Notes under the pieces: model-generated
Database searches by the model: none
Seen by the model: the letters and a program-made list of their open reading frames with translations, nothing else
What the model was told of the DNA's origin: nothing
Shown here: in pieces, positions 63,229-64,000 of the stretch
Layout of the letters: each line of letters starts with the position of its first letter
Numbering within the stretch: position 1 is the first letter of the stretch
NCBI RefSeq assembly: GCF_018324385.1
Contig: NZ_AP019536.1
Coordinates: forward strand, 496,001 to 560,000
Reading direction: 5' to 3'
Origin: Ferrigenium kumadai
Lineage (GTDB): Bacteria; Pseudomonadota; Gammaproteobacteria; Burkholderiales; Gallionellaceae
Length of the DNA: 64,000 nt
Translations under genes and position numbers: made by a program

Positions 63229-64000
63229 ATGCGCACCAAACTGATTCTGGCTTCCCTCTTGCTGTCCTCGTGCGGCTATCTCCACACGCCCGCCCTGACG
63301 CCATACAAAATGGACATCCGCCAGGGCAACTACGTCACGCCGGAGATGCGCGAAAAGCTCAAGCTCGGCATGACCAGGTCGCAAGTGCGCTACGTGCTGG
63401 GCACGCCCATGGTCAGCGACGCCTTCCACGGCAACCGCTGGGACTACGCGTACCGCCTGGAACATGAGGGCGAGATCGTCGAGAAGCAGAACCTGACGCT
63501 GTATTTCGAGGGCGACAACCTGGTGCGCGTGGATGACAACGGCAAGACCGTACAGGATATGCCGGTGGTGGCGAAACAGCCGGTCGAGGAAGCCCAGCCT
63601 GTCGCCAAGGCCGATCCCGCGGCAGATGTGCTGAAGCGTGCGGAGGCTTGGGCAGCGGCATGGTCGGCGAAGGATGTGGCCGGCTATCTGGCGGCTTACA
63701 CGACGGACTATGCACCGCAAGGCATGACTCGCAAGGCTTGGGAGAAACAGCGCCAGGCGCGCATCGGCAAGCCCAAGGTGATTGAGGTCGCGCTGAGCGA
63801 TGTCAGCGCGAACATGCAGGATGACCGCCATGCGACGGTCACCTTCACCCAGAGCTACCGTTCTGATGCCTACCGCGATGAGGTGCAGAAGACCTTGAGC
63901 ATGGTCAAGCAAGGCGACAACTGGCTGATCGCCGACGAGCGCGTGGGCAAGCCTGTGGCAAAAGCACAGGCGGAAAAGCCCGCCGCGACCGGTGCCTCAG
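63229..64000 (+). CDS. bamE: BamE (SmpA/OmlA) outer-membrane lipoprotein with extra NTF2-like domain, 3'-truncated by the window edge
   Basis: BamE is a lipoprotein of the outer-membrane protein assembly complex. From the ATG at 63229 the frame is open to the window end (257 codons). It has a lipoprotein signal with Cys15 (LLLSSCGY), then the BamE fold at residues ~20-110: VTPEMREKLKLGMTRSQVRY, VLGTPMVSDAFHGNRWDYAY and LTLYFEGDNLVRVD. An Ala/Pro/Lys linker follows and then residues ~130-240 resemble an NTF2/SnoaL-like domain (AEAWAAAWSAKDVAGYLAAY; WEKQRQARIGKPKVIEVALS; DEVQKTLSMVKQGDNWLIAD). Classical BamE is only ~110-170 residues, so this is a two-domain form. It follows recN after 43 bp. 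Confidence 0.9.
   Translation, partial: MRTKLILASLLLSSCGYLHTPALTPYKMDIRQGNYVTPEMREKLKLGMTRSQVRYVLGTPMVSDAFHGNRWDYAYRLEHEGEIVEKQNLTLYFEGDNLVRVDDNGKTVQDMPVVAKQPVEEAQPVAKADPAADVLKRAEAWAAAWSAKDVAGYLAAYTTDYAPQGMTRKAWEKQRQARIGKPKVIEVALSDVSANMQDDRHATVTFTQSYRSDAYRDEVQKTLSMVKQGDNWLIADERVGKPVAKAQAEKPAATGAS

Overview
The window is about 60% G+C and reads as a chromosomal segment of a motile betaproteobacterium. The order his - hinT - tatABC - HtrA protease - petABC - sspAB, the ftsY-ftsE-ftsX-rpoH block and the protein sequences fit Nitrosomonadales, possibly Gallionellaceae; the genus is an inference I cannot confirm. Coding density is very high. I see no tRNA, rRNA, insertion sequence, phage gene or CRISPR array.

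Region 1 (1-32 kb) is a large flagellar locus. The rod/hook/ring operon flgE(partial)-F-G-H-I-J-K-L runs rightward and meets, tail to tail, a leftward operon fliF-G-H-I-J-K-L-M-N-O-P-Q-R; fliE is divergent from fliF. Next come a YcgR-type PilZ flagellar brake, a FlhB-C-terminus-like protein paired with a second FliK-domain protein, fliT, fliS, fliD, flaG and two nearly identical flagellins. The flagellins sit in a tandem duplication of about 1.45 kb that also copied the first ~35 codons of flaG, leaving a dead fragment between them. Clear sigma-28 (FliA) promoters precede flgK and each flagellin. A GGDEF diguanylate cyclase and a cytoplasmic histidine kinase/NarL-type regulator pair close the region. 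flhA, flhB, fliA, motor stator and chemotaxis genes are not in the window.

Region 2 (32-44.6 kb) holds hisC-B-H-A-F-I-E (hisG and hisD are not adjacent), hinT, tatABC, a membrane-anchored HtrA protease, a Nif3-like protein, the cytochrome bc1 genes petABC (the Rieske protein carries a twin-arginine signal, so it probably depends on the Tat genes beside it) and sspA-sspB. A 143-bp nested inverted repeat separates hisF and hisI and contains the hisI ribosome-binding site.

Region 3 (44.6-55 kb) has ftsY-ftsE-ftsX-rpoH on the minus strand, two M16 peptidase-family genes, rsmD (no canonical start codon at the conserved N-terminus), coaD, a 2[4Fe-4S] ferredoxin, hemH, hrcA and a two-ACT-domain protein. 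A CIRCE-type HrcA operator overlaps a sigma-70 promoter in front of rpoH, so the HrcA encoded about 8 kb away may control the heat-shock sigma factor.

Region 4 (55-64 kb) has a TetR regulator with its own palindromic operator leading a membrane-fusion/RND efflux operon, a Yip1-family membrane protein, nadK, recN and a BamE lipoprotein that runs off the window end and carries an extra NTF2-like domain.

I did not find a wholly new system. The strongest leads are regulatory or evolutionary: CIRCE at rpoH, the flagellin/flaG duplication, the hisF-hisI palindrome, the rsmD start, the BamE fusion and beta-domains shared among flagellar axial proteins.
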